Notes under the pieces: model-generated
The model's database searches: none
Told to the model about the DNA's origin: nothing
The model's input: only the letters and a program-made list of their open reading frames with translations
Made by a program: the position numbers and the translations under genes
NCBI RefSeq assembly: GCF_947500045.1
Contig: NZ_CANMQQ010000004.1
Coordinates: forward strand, 307,128 to 371,127
Length of the DNA stretch: 64,000 nt
Reading direction: 5' to 3'
Source: an uncultured Ruegeria sp.
Lineage (GTDB): Bacteria; Pseudomonadota; Alphaproteobacteria; Rhodobacterales; Rhodobacteraceae
In this document: positions 7,798 to 16,989 of the stretch, one piece after another
How positions within the stretch are numbered: position 1 is the first letter of the stretch
How the letters are laid out: the number at the start of each line of letters is the position of its first letter

Positions 7798-8475
7798 ATG
7801 CCAATTCACAGACTCCTCATCGCGGCGCTTTGGGTGCACGTATTTCTGGCAACGGCCGGGCACGCGACATCCATAGCAGCACTGTGTGATCGCGCCGCGC
7901 GACGGGCAGCACAGGCAGAGGGTGTACCGCTTGACGTGCTCCGGGCGATTACCCGCGTGGAAACAGGCCGTGCATTGGACGGGAAGCTGGAACCCTGGCC
8001 ATGGACCGTCAATCGTGAAGGACAGGGATATTGGTTTGCCTCTGAGATTGAGGCCAAATCATATGTGTTTGAAATCTTCAAAACCGGTGTGCGCAGCTTT
8101 GATGTCGGCTGCTTTCAGATCAATTATCGCTGGCATGGCAAGGCTTTCCGTTCCATCGATGCGATGTTCGATCCAGACGAAAACGCGTCCTACGCGGCGC
8201 GGTTTCTGGCGCAGCTTTATGCGGAACTCGGATCATGGCCCGCCGCCGCCGGCGCTTACCATTCACGCACGCAACGCCACGCGACCTCGTATTCCGACCG
8301 TTTTCAGACGGTGCTGGCACAGCTGAGCGGTTCAAACGCACGCATTGGACGCGATCCATTTACCACCGCCGCAAACCCGCTCATCCCACTGAACGCAAAC
8401 CCTGCTGGCCAGAATGCGCTGGGATCTCTGGTTCCCGGTACTGACACCCCCACCGCGTTCATCGCTTTCAATTAG
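7798..8475 (+). CDS. Lytic transglycosylase (SLT), probable flagellar muramidase
   Basis: A 225-residue exported protein: signal peptide (about 1-23, ending GHA), then an SLT lysozyme-like domain. The catalytic glutamate is Glu55 in AITRVETGRA, followed by QINYRWHG and a GAYHS-type motif (AAAGAYHSRT). Flagellar rod assembly in Rhodobacter uses a dedicated muramidase (SltF), because FlgJ there lacks the enzyme domain. The gene directly precedes flhA by nine bases, so a role in opening peptidoglycan for the rod is the natural inference. The last 45 residues are low-complexity. Confidence 0.82.
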   Translation: MPIHRLLIAALWVHVFLATAGHATSIAALCDRAARRAAQAEGVPLDVLRAITRVETGRALDGKLEPWPWTVNREGQGYWFASEIEAKSYVFEIFKTGVRSFDVGCFQINYRWHGKAFRSIDAMFDPDENASYAARFLAQLYAELGSWPAAAGAYHSRTQRHATSYSDRFQTVLAQLSGSNARIGRDPFTTAANPLIPLNANPAGQNALGSLVPGTDTPTAFIAFN

Positions 8476-8484
8476 GAGCAGACA

Positions 8485-10572
8485 GTGCCCCGTATCGATC
8501 CCCGCTCGTTGTTTTCGCCGACCGTGCTGCTGGCGATGGCGCTGATGGCGGTCATCGTGATGATGATCCTGCCGATGCCCGCCTGGGTGCTGGACGTGGG
8601 GCTGGCGGCATCGTTCGCGCTGGCGATCCTGATCTTCACCCTGACCCTGTTTATCGAGCGGCCATTGGATTTCTCGTCCTTCCCGACCATCCTGTTGGCC
8701 TCTCTGATGTTGCGTTTGTCGCTGAACGTGTCCTCAACCAAGTTGATTATCGGTCAGGGGCATACCGGTACCAACGCGGCTGGCGACGTGATCGAGGGCT
8801 TTGCGCAATTCGTCATGGGCGGCAGCATATTTCTGGGCCTTGTCGTGTTCGGCGTGCTGTTGATCGTGAACTTCATGGTCATCACCAAGGGTGCCGCCCG
8901 TATGGCCGAGGTGGGCGCCCGGTTCGCGCTGGACGGGATGCCCGGCAAACAGCTTGCCATCGACAGTGACATGTCTGCCGGGGCCATAGACCATCAACAG
9001 GCCAAAGAACGGCGCGAGCGCGAGCAGCAGGAAACCACCTTTTTCGGCTCGCTCGACGGGGCGTCGAAATTCGTCAAAGGCGATGCGGTTGCTGGGCTGC
9101 TGATCACGCTGCTCAACCTCGTCATGGGATTGGTCATGGGTGTCATCGTGCATGGGATGCCGGTCTCCTCTGCCTTCGAAACCTATGCAATTCTGACTGT
9201 CGGTGACGGGTTGGTGTCGCAGATACCTGCTGTGATCATTTCTATCGCCTCTGCCTTGTTGTTGGCGCGTGGCGGGACCCAAGGCGCGACTGACAGTGCA
9301 ATCTTCTCACAGCTGGGGCGCCATCCCGCTGCTCTCGGAACTGTCGCGGTTTTGATGGCGCTGTTCGCCTTGGTTCCCGGTCTGCCGTTCTTGCCCTTCA
9401 TTCTGGGCGCTGGAGTACTGGGTTACGCCGCTTATTCTGGTCTCAGGAAACGCAGCGCAGACGAGACTGCAGCACAGACACCTGAGGCCGAGGCTGATAC
9501 CCCCGTCTCGCAGGCCATCGGCGATATTCTGGATCTGGACGACGTGCATCTGGAATTTGCACCCGATCTGGTCAGCATGGTGTTGAACCCAGGCACCGGC
9601 CTTGATGCGCGGATCGCCAATATGCGGACCTATGTCGCCTCAAGCTTTGGCCTGATTTTGCCCGAGATCCGCCTGACGGACCGCGCCGATCTGCCAACCG
9701 GAACTTATGTCATCAAGGTGCATGGGGTTGAACAGGCGCGTGGTGTCCTGAACTCGGAACTCGTGCTGGCACTGGTGCAGGAGGGGCATGATTTTCTGCC
9801 CGACGGCACCGATGTGACCGAACCCGTCTATGGCGCCCCCGCACGCTGGATACTGCCGAAGGATCAAGAGGCCGCCGCGCTAAACGGGGCCACGATCGTC
9901 ACCCCGCCTGAAATTCTTGCAACCCATTTGCTTGAGATCATCAAACAGAATTTCTCGCGCCTGTTGACGCTGAAATCCCTGCGCCGCCTGTTGTCCGAGA
10001 TGACGCGGCTCAGCGATCCGACCCGGGCCGAAGCCAACCGCAAATTACTGGACGAACTGATCCCTGATAAAGTGCCGATTGACACGCTGCACGCGGTTTT
10101 GCGGCTGTTGCTCGACGAAAGGGTCTCGATCCGGAACATGGCCCTGATCCTTGAAAGCGTGGCCGAAGCGCGCCTGACCACCACCCAACCTGAGGGGATC
10201 TGCGAACTGGTCCGCCAGAGGTTGGGTTTTCAGCTAGTCGCCGACATGAAACGCGAAGACGGCTCGATCCCGTTGATCCAGCTTGCACCGGAGTGGGAGG
10301 ACACGTTTGCCACTTACCAGATTGATGCTCCGAACGCTGGCATGGACGTGGCGTTGCCGCCCAACCTGTTCAACAAGCTTGCTGATGGGGTGGTCGATAG
10401 CGTGGCAAAGTCAGCAGATCACGGATTGTTCCCGGCTGTTGTCACCTCGACTCGTCGTCGCCGGTTGCTGAGCACGATCATGCACGCACGTGGCATCGCC
10501 AACCCGGTTCTGTCCTTCGAGGAAATCGGGCTTGAGGCACGGCCCGCATTGGTCGGAACGGTACCCGCGTGA
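8485..10572 (+). CDS. flhA: Flagellar type III export protein FlhA
   Basis: FlhA forms the nonameric ring of the flagellar type III export gate. The 695-residue protein has about eight membrane helices (1-320) with the FHIPEP signature region (LSLNVSSTKLIIGQGHTGTN; MVITKGAARMAEVGARFALD) and a cytoplasmic C-domain (about 345-695) that binds substrates and chaperones. Translation starts at GTG with TAGGAG seven bases upstream. Its stop overlaps the GTG start of fliR, indicating coupled translation. Confidence 0.96.
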   Translation: MPRIDPRSLFSPTVLLAMALMAVIVMMILPMPAWVLDVGLAASFALAILIFTLTLFIERPLDFSSFPTILLASLMLRLSLNVSSTKLIIGQGHTGTNAAGDVIEGFAQFVMGGSIFLGLVVFGVLLIVNFMVITKGAARMAEVGARFALDGMPGKQLAIDSDMSAGAIDHQQAKERREREQQETTFFGSLDGASKFVKGDAVAGLLITLLNLVMGLVMGVIVHGMPVSSAFETYAILTVGDGLVSQIPAVIISIASALLLARGGTQGATDSAIFSQLGRHPAALGTVAVLMALFALVPGLPFLPFILGAGVLGYAAYSGLRKRSADETAAQTPEAEADTPVSQAIGDILDLDDVHLEFAPDLVSMVLNPGTGLDARIANMRTYVASSFGLILPEIRLTDRADLPTGTYVIKVHGVEQARGVLNSELVLALVQEGHDFLPDGTDVTEPVYGAPARWILPKDQEAAALNGATIVTPPEILATHLLEIIKQNFSRLLTLKSLRRLLSEMTRLSDPTRAEANRKLLDELIPDKVPIDTLHAVLRLLLDERVSIRNMALILESVAEARLTTTQPEGICELVRQRLGFQLVADMKREDGSIPLIQLAPEWEDTFATYQIDAPNAGMDVALPPNLFNKLADGVVDSVAKSADHGLFPAVVTSTRRRRLLSTIMHARGIANPVLSFEEIGLEARPALVGTVPA

Positions 10573-11342
10573 TCTCGGTCCCAGCAGAGCTGTTGCCATA
10601 TCTGGGGCATAACCTGTGGCATCTTTTCGCGGTTTTCCTTCGGGTGTCCGCGCTGGTTTCGCTGTTGCCCGCCTTTGGCGAGCGCAGCATCCCGACCCGG
10701 GTCAAATTAGCAGTAGCCCTAGCGTTCACACTGATTGTCGTACCCGCCATTCCTACGGCAGAGGTTTCGCCGGGTCTTCCCAACATGGCGGGGTCGATCT
10801 GTATTGAAATTCTGATCGGCCTTATGCTTGGTATCGGATTACGCCTGTTTGTCCTTGCTCTGCAAACTGCAGGCTCTATCGCTGCGCAGGCGACATCATT
10901 ATCGCAAATCCTGGGCGGAGCCGCCGCTGAGCCTGTTCCCGCAATGGGATATTTGCTGACATTGGCCGGTTTAGCGCTGGCGGTGCTGCTTGGTCTTCAT
11001 ATTCGTGCCGCGCAGTTCATGATTCACAGCTACACTCTATTTCCGATGGGTACGTTGCCAGCAGCACCCGACCTATCGCAGTGGGGTGTCACCCGGGTTG
11101 CGCGTAGCTTTGGGCTGGCTTTTGCGCTGGCGATGCCATTTGTCATCGCCTCGCTGATCTACAACCTTGCGCTGGGTGTAATCAACCGCGCGATGCCCCA
11201 GCTCATGGTTGCTTTTGTCGGTGCGCCAGCAATTACTTTTGCAGGCCTGTTCCTGCTGTTCGCCGGGACACCTCTGATCTTGTCAACCTGGTCTGATGCT
11301 CTTTTTGCCTTTCTGCAAAATCCACTTGGTGGTCAGCGATGA
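10569..11342 (+). CDS. fliR: Flagellar export gate protein FliR
   Basis: A 257-residue membrane protein of the export gate (FliPQR core), with about six hydrophobic segments. Family features are the N-terminal FAVFLRVSALVSLLPAFGER and the central GSIAAQATSLSQILGG. It starts with GTG inside the flhA stop region and ends in a four-base ATGA overlap with flhB. fliQ is in the opposite-strand block at 16 kb and fliP is not in the window. Confidence 0.93.
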   Translation: MISVPAELLPYLGHNLWHLFAVFLRVSALVSLLPAFGERSIPTRVKLAVALAFTLIVVPAIPTAEVSPGLPNMAGSICIEILIGLMLGIGLRLFVLALQTAGSIAAQATSLSQILGGAAAEPVPAMGYLLTLAGLALAVLLGLHIRAAQFMIHSYTLFPMGTLPAAPDLSQWGVTRVARSFGLAFALAMPFVIASLIYNLALGVINRAMPQLMVAFVGAPAITFAGLFLLFAGTPLILSTWSDALFAFLQNPLGGQR

Positions 11343-12427
11343 GTGCATCAGACGACGACAGCGACAAGTCGTTTGAAGCGACACCGCAGAAGCTGGAAAA
11401 AGCGCGCAAAAAGGGCGAGGTGGCAAAATCCAATGATCTGTCGGTGGTCGCCGCCTATGCGGGGCTGCTGATCGCGCTGTTCATCGCAGGAAAATACGTG
11501 ACAGAGCATTTGGGAAGCCTGTTTGTTGTGCTGATTGACCAATCAGACCAGTTTGCACTTATGCTGACTGTCGGACCGGCGACACCCACAGTGGCAGGCA
11601 TTCTTAAATCGACATTGGCTCCGATCGCGGCATTGTTCGTTGTCCCGGCCGCAGCGATATTGCTTAGCCTGATTGCCCAGCGCGCATTGATCTTTGCCCC
11701 GGACAAGCTGAAACCACGTGCCTCGCGCCTGTCGATCATCTCTAACGCGAAGAACAAGTTTGGCCGGGGTGGTCTGTTCGAGTTCGCCAAGAGCTTTGTG
11801 AAACTGCTGATCTACGGGACCTGCCTCGCCTTGTTCTTGCGTGCAAACCTGCCAGAGATTCTAACGGCCAGCGCAGCGCCGGCACGATCTTCGATCCTGT
11901 TGATGATGAACTTGCTCATGCGCTTTCTTTTCATCGTCATCACGATTGCATTGGCAATCGGCGTTGTTGATTATCTGTGGCAACATGCTGAACACATGCG
12001 TAAAAATAGAATGTCGCGCAAGGAAATCCAGGATGAGACCAAGGATTCCGAAGGCGACCCACATGTCAAACAGCAAAGGCGCCAGCGTGCACAGGAAATT
12101 GCGACCAGCCAGATGATGGCAGATGTGCCCAAGGCGGACGTTGTAATCGTCAACCCGACGCATTACGCGGTTGCTTTGAAATGGACACGCGCGTCCGGTA
12201 GCGCACCGGTCTGCGTCGCCAAAGGCGTCGACGAAGTCGCCGCAACGATCCGCGCGACAGCCGGAGACGCCGGTGTCCCGATTCATTCGGACCCTCCGAC
12301 AGCGCGGGCGCTGCACGCCACCGTCGAAATCGGCCAAGAGATTGCCGAAGAGCACTATCGCCCTGTTGCTGCAGCAATTCGGTTTGCCGAAGCCATGCGC
12401 AAAAAGGCCAAGGGGCAGGTCGGATGA
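11339..12427 (+). CDS. flhB: Flagellar export switch protein FlhB
   Basis: The 362-residue protein has four membrane helices (about 35-215) and a cytoplasmic domain with the autocleavage motif NPTH (272-275), which switches export from rod/hook to filament substrates. The N-terminus SFEATPQKLEKARKKGEV is typical. It overlaps fliR by four bases at its start and the next gene by four bases at its end. Confidence 0.96.
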   Translation: MSASDDDSDKSFEATPQKLEKARKKGEVAKSNDLSVVAAYAGLLIALFIAGKYVTEHLGSLFVVLIDQSDQFALMLTVGPATPTVAGILKSTLAPIAALFVVPAAAILLSLIAQRALIFAPDKLKPRASRLSIISNAKNKFGRGGLFEFAKSFVKLLIYGTCLALFLRANLPEILTASAAPARSSILLMMNLLMRFLFIVITIALAIGVVDYLWQHAEHMRKNRMSRKEIQDETKDSEGDPHVKQQRRQRAQEIATSQMMADVPKADVVIVNPTHYAVALKWTRASGSAPVCVAKGVDEVAATIRATAGDAGVPIHSDPPTARALHATVEIGQEIAEEHYRPVAAAIRFAEAMRKKAKGQVG

Positions 12428-12801
12428 AGTATGATCGCCTGACCACTTTATCGACCGTGGCCGAAGCGGTTTTTCAACGAGAACACCAAAAACTCCGGCC
12501 CTTATTGCAACGTGAGGCCCAGATACTCCGGCAGCTGTCCCGACTTGAGGCTCAATCGATGGATATGAAATCAGCCAGTGCAGGGACCGATGGCTACCAG
12601 ATTACCGGCGCTGACTTGGTATGGCACAGCTGGGAAGAGGCCACACGACGAAAGTTGAACATCGAGCTTGCGAGGTTGCGATCGCAAAAGCTTGCCGCGA
12701 TGGAGAGCTTGCGAGGGGCGTTTGGGCGCAAACAGGCCGTTTCCGAACTGGCACGTCGCCTGCACGCAGACAGGCGACGCGTGGTCCAATCAAAACCCTA
12801 A
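12424..12801 (+). CDS. FliJ-like coiled-coil protein of the flhB operon
   Basis: A 125-residue highly charged, mainly helical protein without a signal peptide or membrane segment. It is coupled to flhB by an ATGA overlap. Size, helix content and position fit a FliJ-type export chaperone (the stalk in the FliI ATPase ring), but I do not recognise a conserved FliJ motif, so the call rests on context. It would be the missing partner for the fliI gene at 17.5 kb. Confidence 0.5.
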   Translation: MKYDRLTTLSTVAEAVFQREHQKLRPLLQREAQILRQLSRLEAQSMDMKSASAGTDGYQITGADLVWHSWEEATRRKLNIELARLRSQKLAAMESLRGAFGRKQAVSELARRLHADRRRVVQSKP

Positions 12802-12845
12802 GCGGCGTGAACAAAAGCGGTGAATTTAGTTCAAAGTGGACCTGG

Positions 12846-13340
12846 TCAGGTATCCTGACGGCTAACGCTCATAATCAGAACCTGCGATACATCCTGCCCC
12901 AGATCCTTTTTCGCCACCTCCAACAATGCCTCGCGCAGTGCGGCAAGGTTGTCTGATTGCGTGAAAGCCCCGTCGAACCCGCCGATATTGGCATGATCGA
13001 ACAAAACCTGCAAAAAACGGTCCCTTAACTTTGGTTCAATCTCATAAACCGCCTCGGTAATCCCGGGACGTACTTCAAGACTGAGGGACAGGACAACCAA
13101 CGCTGAAATCTCATCCTCGGAAACCACCGGAACTACGAACTGTTTCGTGAGTTTCAGATACTCATGCGTTGCTGGCGCATCGTCTTTCCCGGGGTCAGCC
13201 TTTTCTTTCTTATCCTTTTCAGACGTCTTCTGGACCTCACCTTGATCGGCCTCTTTCTTTGCTGGCACCAGAATCAGTCTGGCGCCAACGCCAATTGCCA
13301 ACCCAACAACCAGAAATACGACTGGTATCAGCTTTCCCAT
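12846..13340 (-). CDS. fliL: Flagellar basal body-associated protein FliL
   Basis: A 163-residue single-pass membrane protein: helix at about 4-24, a Lys/Glu-rich linker (28-55) and a periplasmic FliL domain (about 60-160: YLKLTKQFVVPVV, SLSLEV, RDRFLQVLFDHANIGGF, ALREALLEVAKKDLG). FliL surrounds the stator and supports torque. It is the last gene of the nine-gene flgB-to-fliL run and converges on the FliJ-like gene. Confidence 0.9.
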   Translation of the reverse strand: MGKLIPVVFLVVGLAIGVGARLILVPAKKEADQGEVQKTSEKDKKEKADPGKDDAPATHEYLKLTKQFVVPVVSEDEISALVVLSLSLEVRPGITEAVYEIEPKLRDRFLQVLFDHANIGGFDGAFTQSDNLAALREALLEVAKKDLGQDVSQVLIMSVSRQDT

Positions 13341-13351
13341 AATTCCAGTCC

Positions 13352-14083
13352 TCAGAACGGCAGCAGAGTGTCTAGAATTTGCTGGCCATAGCGCGGTTGC
13401 TGCACATCCGTGATCTGACCCCGACCACCATAAGACACGCGCGCGGTAGCGATCTTGTCATAGGTGATTTCATTCTGGCGCGAGATATCTTCTGGACGGA
13501 CATAGCCCGATACCAACAGTTCCCTGAGCTCAAAATTCACCCGCAGCTCCTGCGAGCCCGAGATCGAAAGAACACCGTTGGGAAGCACGTCGATCACGGT
13601 TGCCGCCACACGCAAGGTCAGTTTTTCTTTGCGCTTGACCGACCCCTTACCCTTGCTGACCGAGGCCGAGTCTATCGATACGGCATCGTCAAACGAGGCC
13701 CCCTCTGGCAAGCGGTCTGAGGCGCGTTGTGGCAAACCGAATAGATCTGGTACTGCAAGGCTTTCAGACCCTGCACGCGAGCGGTTGGTATCGTTGGATA
13801 TTTCAGCCTTTTCATCCAGCTCGATCACAACAGTAAGAATGTCGCCCTTTTTCATGGCCCGCTGATCGCCCAGTAACGAGCGCTGTCCGCCACTCCACAA
13901 CGAGGATTGGTCGACCGTTCGCTGCGGCTGACTGTGCAGAGGAAGCCCCGGCCACAACATCGCCACATGTTCGGGTGAGTCCGTGTTTGGCGTCAGGCTG
14001 GGCGGCTTGCCGAGATGGTCCAGACGACCGCAGGCTGAAACACTCAGAACGACAAATATCAGGGGTTTTGTAAGTCTCGGCAT
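13352..14083 (-). CDS. flgH: Flagellar L-ring lipoprotein FlgH
   Basis: FlgH builds the outer-membrane L-ring. The 243-residue precursor has a lipoprotein signal with lipobox SVSAC (Cys18), and the family motifs MKKGDILTVVIELDEKA and VLPNGVLSISGSQELRVN, ending in a C-terminal strand region with YGGRGQI. Its ATG overlaps the flgA stop by one base (TGATG). Confidence 0.95.
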   Translation of the reverse strand: MPRLTKPLIFVVLSVSACGRLDHLGKPPSLTPNTDSPEHVAMLWPGLPLHSQPQRTVDQSSLWSGGQRSLLGDQRAMKKGDILTVVIELDEKAEISNDTNRSRAGSESLAVPDLFGLPQRASDRLPEGASFDDAVSIDSASVSKGKGSVKRKEKLTLRVAATVIDVLPNGVLSISGSQELRVNFELRELLVSGYVRPEDISRQNEITYDKIATARVSYGGRGQITDVQQPRYGQQILDTLLPF

Positions 14084-14496
14084 CAGTTGACCTCAATTTG
14101 ACCATCCGGACGAATAACGCCCGATATTGTAGTGCGGGACGCCAGGTTCATGACGCGGATGCGGTCTCCGACAGCACCTCGACCCAATGCGCGCCCCTCA
14201 GCGGTGATCGAAAGCACGGCGCGGTCGAACACCAGTGTCACCAGATCGTTTCGATCCACGATGGCTGGCGGGCCAATGTCGGCAGGACGGATTGGTCGCC
14301 CTGGGTAAAGCGCGACGCGTGCCTCTTGGCCGATCAACGCTTCGGGGTTTTGTACTGCCCCGGCAACCTCACTCGCTTTGATTTCCAGGTCCGATGCCGC
14401 GATGACTTCTTTGGCGCGGATCGTCCGGGTCGCAACAATTATCTCGGCCAAGGACGTGAATGGGACCAGACACAGGATCAAGATCAAAAACCGCAT
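14083..14496 (-). CDS. flgA: P-ring assembly chaperone FlgA
   Basis: A short 137-residue FlgA with a signal peptide (about 1-17, ending SLA) and an SAF-type domain (ATRTIRAKEVIAASDLEI, then GRPIRPADIG and AEGRALGRGAVGDRIRVMN). It helps FlgI assemble the P-ring in the periplasm. Its ATG overlaps the flgG stop by one base. The protein is shorter than the enterobacterial FlgA, lacking its N-terminal domain, as is common in alphaproteobacteria. Confidence 0.92.
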   Translation of the reverse strand: MRFLILILCLVPFTSLAEIIVATRTIRAKEVIAASDLEIKASEVAGAVQNPEALIGQEARVALYPGRPIRPADIGPPAIVDRNDLVTLVFDRAVLSITAEGRALGRGAVGDRIRVMNLASRTTISGVIRPDGQIEVN

Positions 14497-15281
14497 CAGC
14501 GCACCTGCGTGGTAGCGCCCATCATCTGGTCGACGGCGCTAATAACCTTGGCGTTCATCTCATAACCGCGCTGCGCTTCGATCAGCTCGGTAACCTCGCG
14601 CACAGCATCGACCGAGCTATCCTCGAGGTAACCCTGCCGCAGCGTTCCCAATCCGTCCTCGCCCGGCGTCCCAACAACAGGGGCTCCTGACGCTTCGGTC
14701 TCCTTGAACAGGTTGCTGCCTACGGCTTCCAAACCTTTGGCATTCGAAAAGCTGGCGAGTGTGAATTCACCCAGCAGCTGCCCCTCAGCCGTATCGTCGA
14801 AATAGGCATAGACTTCGCCCGCAGCATTGATCGAGATCGATCTGGCATCGTCCGGTATTGTAATCTCAGGTGCAACGGCAAAACCATCGGAGGTCACGAT
14901 AAGCCCTTCTGCCGATCGTTTCAGACTGCCGTCACGGGTATAGGCCGACTGCCCATTGGGCATCGTTACCTCAAGATAGCCGCGCCCTTCGATGGCGACA
15001 TCCAGATCACTGCCCGTCGCCGAGAGCCCGCCCTGTTCCAACTGAACGGTGACCGCAGCCGGTCGCACGCCCAATCCCAACTGGATACCGGTCGGAAGAA
15101 CCGTTCCATCCGAGGCATTGACCGCACCGGCACGCGCCATCTGCTGATAGTGCAGATCCGCGAATTCGGCCCGGCGAGTATTGTAACCGGTGGTGTTCAT
15201 GTTCGCGAGGTTGTTCGAGATCGTCTCGACCCGCATCTGTTGCGCGGTCATGCCTGTGGCCGCGATTTTCAAAGCACGCAT
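14496..15281 (-). CDS. flgG: Distal rod protein FlgG
   Basis: The 261-residue rod protein shows the flg_rod motif near the N-terminus (QQMRVETISNNLANMNTTGYNTRRAEF), a central FlgG/F beta-domain (DVAIEGRGYLEVTMPNG) and the conserved C-terminal helix (ELIEAQRGYEMNAKVISAVDQM). FlgG forms the distal rod that crosses the periplasm. It is preceded by flgF with a 21-base gap. Confidence 0.96.
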   Translation of the reverse strand: MRALKIAATGMTAQQMRVETISNNLANMNTTGYNTRRAEFADLHYQQMARAGAVNASDGTVLPTGIQLGLGVRPAAVTVQLEQGGLSATGSDLDVAIEGRGYLEVTMPNGQSAYTRDGSLKRSAEGLIVTSDGFAVAPEITIPDDARSISINAAGEVYAYFDDTAEGQLLGEFTLASFSNAKGLEAVGSNLFKETEASGAPVVGTPGEDGLGTLRQGYLEDSSVDAVREVTELIEAQRGYEMNAKVISAVDQMMGATTQVR

Positions 15282-15302
15282 TTGGTTTTCTCCTTCAGGT
15301 GA

Positions 15303-16013
15303 TCAGCGCATCAATGCTTTCAGCGCCCCGCGAACGCGTTCATCTTCGGCCTCAAGAAAGCTCTGCCCAAGTTCGTATGCCCGTTGAACCTCGATCATCC
15401 GGGTCACCTGGCCGACTGCATTGACGTTCGACCCTTCAAGGAACCGGTGCAGGACAACAGGCTCGTCCATCGGATCAACCTGTCCGCCGGGGCGGAAATG
15501 GGTGCTACCCTCACGCACCAAATTCTGCGGGTCAGCAACGCCGTAGACACCGATTTGACCCAGGATCTGGCCGTTGACGCTCATCGTGCCATCGCTGCCT
15601 ACATCAATCGTGTCGGCATCGGGCGGGACGAAAACCGGGGCACCGTTGCTGTCCATAACCCGATGGCCGTCCATCGTGACCAGATCACCTTCGGCGTTGG
15701 GAGAGAAACTTCCTGCCCTTGTCAGGCGGTTCCCCGCAGGTGTTTCGATCATGAAAAATCCGTCACCTTCGATGGCAAAATCGAACGAACCACCTGTTTC
15801 TGTCAGCATGCCCTGCTGCAAAGAAGTGTTTCGCACCTGTGCCCGGCTGAGCGATAGCGAAGGATTTCCGGGCATGTCCCGTACAAATTCCGAAAAGACG
15901 ACTCCTTGTTGGCGATAACCGGTTGTGTTTGCATTGGCGATGTTGTTGGCAACCATCCGCATCTCGTTCATCAGACCAGATTGGCGGGATAAGGTGACAT
16001 AGGCGGTATCCAT
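15303..16013 (-). CDS. flgF: Proximal rod protein FlgF
   Basis: A 236-residue rod protein with the N-terminal motif LMNEMRMVANNIANANTTGY, the core FDFAIEGDGFFMIETPAGN and the C-terminal helix TRMIEVQRAYELGQS. The frame is open further upstream into fliQ, but the ATG at 16013 starts the conserved region and overlaps the fliQ stop by one base (TGATG), like three other junctions in this window. Confidence 0.94.
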   Translation of the reverse strand: MDTAYVTLSRQSGLMNEMRMVANNIANANTTGYRQQGVVFSEFVRDMPGNPSLSLSRAQVRNTSLQQGMLTETGGSFDFAIEGDGFFMIETPAGNRLTRAGSFSPNAEGDLVTMDGHRVMDSNGAPVFVPPDADTIDVGSDGTMSVNGQILGQIGVYGVADPQNLVREGSTHFRPGGQVDPMDEPVVLHRFLEGSNVNAVGQVTRMIEVQRAYELGQSFLEAEDERVRGALKALMR

Positions 16014-16285
16014 CAGTGACCTCCTGCAATAAGCGGGATCAGCGTCCCGGTGAAAAACGTGACAAGCGTCTGGGTCATGAAGCCCATCGACATCCAGAAC
16101 ACGACAACGATTGCGATCAGCTTGGGCACAAAGGTCAGCGTCATCTCTTGCACCGAGGTCAGGGCTTGAAACAGACCAACAGTAAGGCCCGAAACCAGTG
16201 CCACTGCCAGAATCGGCACTGATGTGATGACCGCGACCCAAAGTGCCTGACGGACGATGTCATAGAACAGACCTTCGCTCAGCAT
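16013..16285 (-). CDS. fliQ: Flagellar export gate protein FliQ
   Basis: A 90-residue protein made of two long hydrophobic hairpin helices (about 15-40 and 52-80), with the family core VGLFQALTSVQEMTLTFVPKL. Four copies join FliP and FliR in the export gate. It sits between fliE (three bases apart) and flgF. Confidence 0.95.
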   Translation of the reverse strand: MLSEGLFYDIVRQALWVAVITSVPILAVALVSGLTVGLFQALTSVQEMTLTFVPKLIAIVVVFWMSMGFMTQTLVTFFTGTLIPLIAGGH

Positions 16286-16288
16286 GGC

Positions 16289-16579
16289 TCAGACCGGCAT
16301 CCGTAGGATTTCCTGATAGGCTTCGACGACCTTGTTCCGGACGATCACGGCGGTTTCGACGGCCAGCTCGGTCTGCGCCAGCGCCTGCACCAGCGCATGT
16401 GGGTCGGCTTGTCCGACCATCGAGGATTGTGCCACCTGTTCGCTGTGTTTCAGCGTCGTCGCAAAATCCTGAAACGAGGATCGTATCCCTTGTGCCATCC
16501 CCGGGTGATCCGGATCGACCTGCGTAGCGGGGCGCGCACCCGTATAGTTCTGGGCGGCAGTGATTGAGCGGATATCCAT
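16289..16579 (-). CDS. fliE: MS-ring/rod adaptor protein FliE
   Basis: A 96-residue protein with the conserved C-terminal half QALAQTELAVETAVIVRNKVVEAYQEILRMPV, diagnostic for FliE, which joins the MS ring to the proximal rod. It follows flgC by 12 bases. Confidence 0.94.
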   Translation of the reverse strand: MDIRSITAAQNYTGARPATQVDPDHPGMAQGIRSSFQDFATTLKHSEQVAQSSMVGQADPHALVQALAQTELAVETAVIVRNKVVEAYQEILRMPV

Positions 16580-16591
16580 TCTGGCTTTCCT

Positions 16592-16978
16592 TTATTTACG
16601 GAGTAAATCCATCAGACTCGACGACATCTGCCGAGTCTGGTCGAACATCTTGAGGTTGGCTTCGTAGCTGCGCTGCGCCTCGCGGGCGTCGGCGATTTCG
16701 ATCATCAGATCGACGTTTGATCCACGATAATGTCCGGTCGCATCCGCCATCGGATGACCTGGATCATAAATCCGGCTCAGATCGCGACGGTCGAGTTTGA
16801 CGCGTCCCGGTTGGACCGTTTCTTTGCCGTCAACCTGGACTGATTCAAACGGCACGGACTTGCGCCGATATCCCGGCGTATCAGCGTTCGAGATATTCTC
16901 AGATACATGACGCAACCGCGCTGCTTGCGCACGCAGGGCACTGGCCGATGCACTTAGGGAATGGGAAAAATCGCTCAT
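16592..16978 (-). CDS. flgC: Proximal rod protein FlgC
   Basis: A 128-residue rod protein with the N-terminal motif LRHVSENISNADTPGYRRK and the C-terminal helix IADAREAQRSYEANLKMFDQTRQM. It forms the proximal rod with FlgB and FlgF and is co-transcribed with flgB (11-base gap). Confidence 0.95.
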   Translation of the reverse strand: MSDFSHSLSASASALRAQAARLRHVSENISNADTPGYRRKSVPFESVQVDGKETVQPGRVKLDRRDLSRIYDPGHPMADATGHYRGSNVDLMIEIADAREAQRSYEANLKMFDQTRQMSSSLMDLLRK

Positions 16979-16989
16979 GCTGAACCCCT